Part shown: piece after piece, positions 5,071 to 5,987 of the stretch
Numbering within the stretch: position 1 is the first letter of the stretch
How the letters are laid out: the number at the start of each line of letters is the position of its first letter
NCBI GenBank assembly: GCA_937890875.1
Contig: CALAEB010000178.1
Coordinates: forward strand, 1 to 5,987
Direction: 5' to 3'
From: an uncultured Anaerolineaceae bacterium
GTDB taxonomy: Bacteria > Chloroflexota > Anaerolineae > Anaerolineales > Anaerolineaceae
DNA: 5,987 nucleotides
Position numbers and translations under genes: made by a program
Notes under the pieces: generated by a model
Databases searched by the model: none
Seen by the model: the letters and a program-made list of their open reading frames with translations, nothing else
Told to the model about the DNA's origin: nothing

Positions 5071-5169
5071 GCTCCTGATCGCGTCTGTCAACTTTTTCTC
5101 CGCCTTTGAAATTAATATTTTTTATAAAACAAGGTGACATTGTTTAAGATGTTTATCACTGTGCCTTTT

Positions 5170-5232
5170 TTCACTTTTTCGAATAGACTACTATATATCT
5201 AAAGATAACACTATACAACTATAGATAACTAT
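5170..5232 (+). promoter_or_regulatory. Putative promoter and operator region of the GntR gene
   Basis: TTCACT (5170-5175) and TATATA (5192-5197), 16 bp apart, form a weak sigma70-like promoter. Overlapping and following it are TATCT-AA-AGATA (5196-5207, a 12-bp palindrome with a 2-nt centre) and ATAG-ATAA-CTAT (5221-5232). The heptamer AGATAAC occurs twice, at 5203 and 5223, 20 bp or about two helical turns apart. GntR-family regulators commonly repress their own gene, so these are plausible autoregulatory sites. The high AT content makes chance repeats likely enough to keep confidence low. Confidence 0.35.
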
Positions 5233-5245
5233 TTCAGAGGGACAG

Positions 5246-5987
5246 ATGGAAACAATGAACGGGATCTCGGAATCGTCTCATTTTTTGATTTACAAGCAGA
5301 TCAGCGCATATATTCGCAACAAAATCATCTTATTGGAATGGCCTGAAAAACATAAGATTCCTTCTGCAGCCGAATTGGCCGAACAGTTTCAGGTAAGTCG
5401 CGGAACGGTGATTAAAGCCATTGCAGAGCTGATTAATGAAGGCCTTCTCGTGAGTATCCGGGGAAAAGGGACTTTTGTTTCTTCGACTCAAATTGAGCAG
5501 CCGCTTGGTGTCAGTTATATTTCATTCTCTGAAGATCTTATTCAGAAAAGAATCCCGTTTACAACAATCGTTATTGAAAAAAGCATCATTGATGCTCCCA
5601 GCCATATCGCGGGGATGCTGAATGTTTCTGAGAATTCTCCCATCTTTTTATTGCGCCGGGTTCGGCATGTAAATGGAAAACCGCTGGTCTATCTGATCAA
5701 TTATGTGCGGTTGGACATTTATCCGGAGATCATGGAAGAGGACTTTACCACCAAACGGTTATTCGATGTGATTGAGAAAGGGTCCGGTCATACGATCACC
5801 GGCGGACGCCGTTTGTTTTCTGCGGAAAGTGCGGACACGGAAACTGCCCGATGGCTGGAGATTCCACTTAATGATCCTGTGTTTCATCTGCTTCAAATAT
5901 CCCATCTGGATGATGACCAGCCGGTAGAAGTTTCTTTTGATTACTTCAACGCAAAAAAATACCGTCTGTCCGCAACGCTGAGCCGTG
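5246..5987 (+). CDS. GntR/HutC-subfamily transcriptional regulator, 3' end beyond the window
   Basis: A winged-helix repressor of the GntR family, HutC subfamily: an N-terminal DNA-binding domain and a C-terminal UTRA effector domain that typically binds a sugar phosphate or similar small metabolite. 247 codons are readable to the window edge without a stop; HutC members are usually about 235-250 residues, so only a few residues are probably missing. Residues 15-35 (YKQISAYIRNKI) and 38-80 (IPSAAELAEQF, VSRGTVIKAIAELINEGLL, RGKGTFV) are the classic GntR winged helix. UTRA runs from about 93 to the end, with PIFLLRRVRHVNGKPLVYLINYV at 132-154 (split here only for naming) and QPVEVSFDYF at 225-234. 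ATG 5246 has GAGGG 4 nt upstream; ATG 5255 is an alternative start. The ligand and targets are unknown; the regulated genes probably lie to the right, outside the window. Confidence 0.93.
   Translation, partial: METMNGISESSHFLIYKQISAYIRNKIILLEWPEKHKIPSAAELAEQFQVSRGTVIKAIAELINEGLLVSIRGKGTFVSSTQIEQPLGVSYISFSEDLIQKRIPFTTIVIEKSIIDAPSHIAGMLNVSENSPIFLLRRVRHVNGKPLVYLINYVRLDIYPEIMEEDFTTKRLFDVIEKGSGHTITGGRRLFSAESADTETARWLEIPLNDPVFHLLQISHLDDDQPVEVSFDYFNAKKYRLSATLSR

Larger units (their letters stand above)
4929..5245. other. AT-rich intergenic region between DUF3307 and GntR genes
   Basis: This 317-bp stretch holds no credible gene on either strand. It contains a diverged short-repeat copy (4973-4989), a weak hairpin with a T-run (5050-5070), and towards its right end an AT-rich stretch with possible promoter and operator elements of the regulator gene. 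No tRNA, IS end or CRISPR repeat is seen. Confidence 0.75.

Noticed and set aside
5134..5159. GTGA...TCAC dyad as a CRP-like site
   Set aside because: Arms of 4 bp with the wrong flanks and spacing; expected by chance in this AT-rich stretch.

Overview
This looks like one end of a bacterial metagenomic or draft contig. Its first 27 bases are the 3' end of the Illumina TruSeq read-2 adapter, not genome, so the gene at the left edge (acpS) is cut by an assembly artefact. GC content is moderate in the genes and clearly lower in parts of the intergenic regions. Every complete gene has an ordinary bacterial start and most have a good Shine-Dalgarno site. The gene set (paired M16B peptidases, SatD, DUF3307 membrane protein, GntR/HutC regulator) fits an anaerobic Firmicutes- or Chloroflexota-like bacterium, but the sequence does not settle the phylum.

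Layout. Positions 28-2775, minus strand: a tight operon of two M16B zinc-peptidase subunits followed by acpS (holo-ACP synthase, 5' part only). Junctions are 0 and 2 nt, so translational coupling is likely. The two M16 proteins are complementary: the first has the zinc site (HWVEH plus a distal Glu) and lacks the Tyr of the R/Y pair; the second has lost the zinc site but keeps Arg and Tyr at the right spacing. This is the pattern of an obligate heterodimer with a split active site.

Positions 2776-3511 are a 736-bp gene-free region between divergently transcribed units. It holds a hairpin followed by a T-rich run just upstream of the M16 operon, a cluster of ATGCG/CGCAT motifs, a sigma70-type promoter with perfect consensus (TTGACA, 17 bp, TATAAT), two strong hairpins sharing a palindromic core, a hairpin plus six T that resembles an intrinsic terminator, and copies of a short GGTTAAAGTGYCAAAAG repeat. 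Promoter, hairpins and terminator together could encode a small structured RNA of about 160 nt, or be a long leader of the next operon with a palindromic repeat element inside it.

Positions 3512-4928, plus strand: a two-gene operon of SatD (class III cyclase-like N-terminal motifs plus a C-terminal helix-turn-helix) and a DUF3307 polytopic membrane protein, overlapping by 8 bp, each with an excellent ribosome binding site. Positions 4929-5245 are AT-rich and non-coding, with a weak terminator candidate and possible operator repeats. From 5246 to the window end runs a GntR/HutC-type regulator with a UTRA effector domain, nearly complete but with no stop inside the window.
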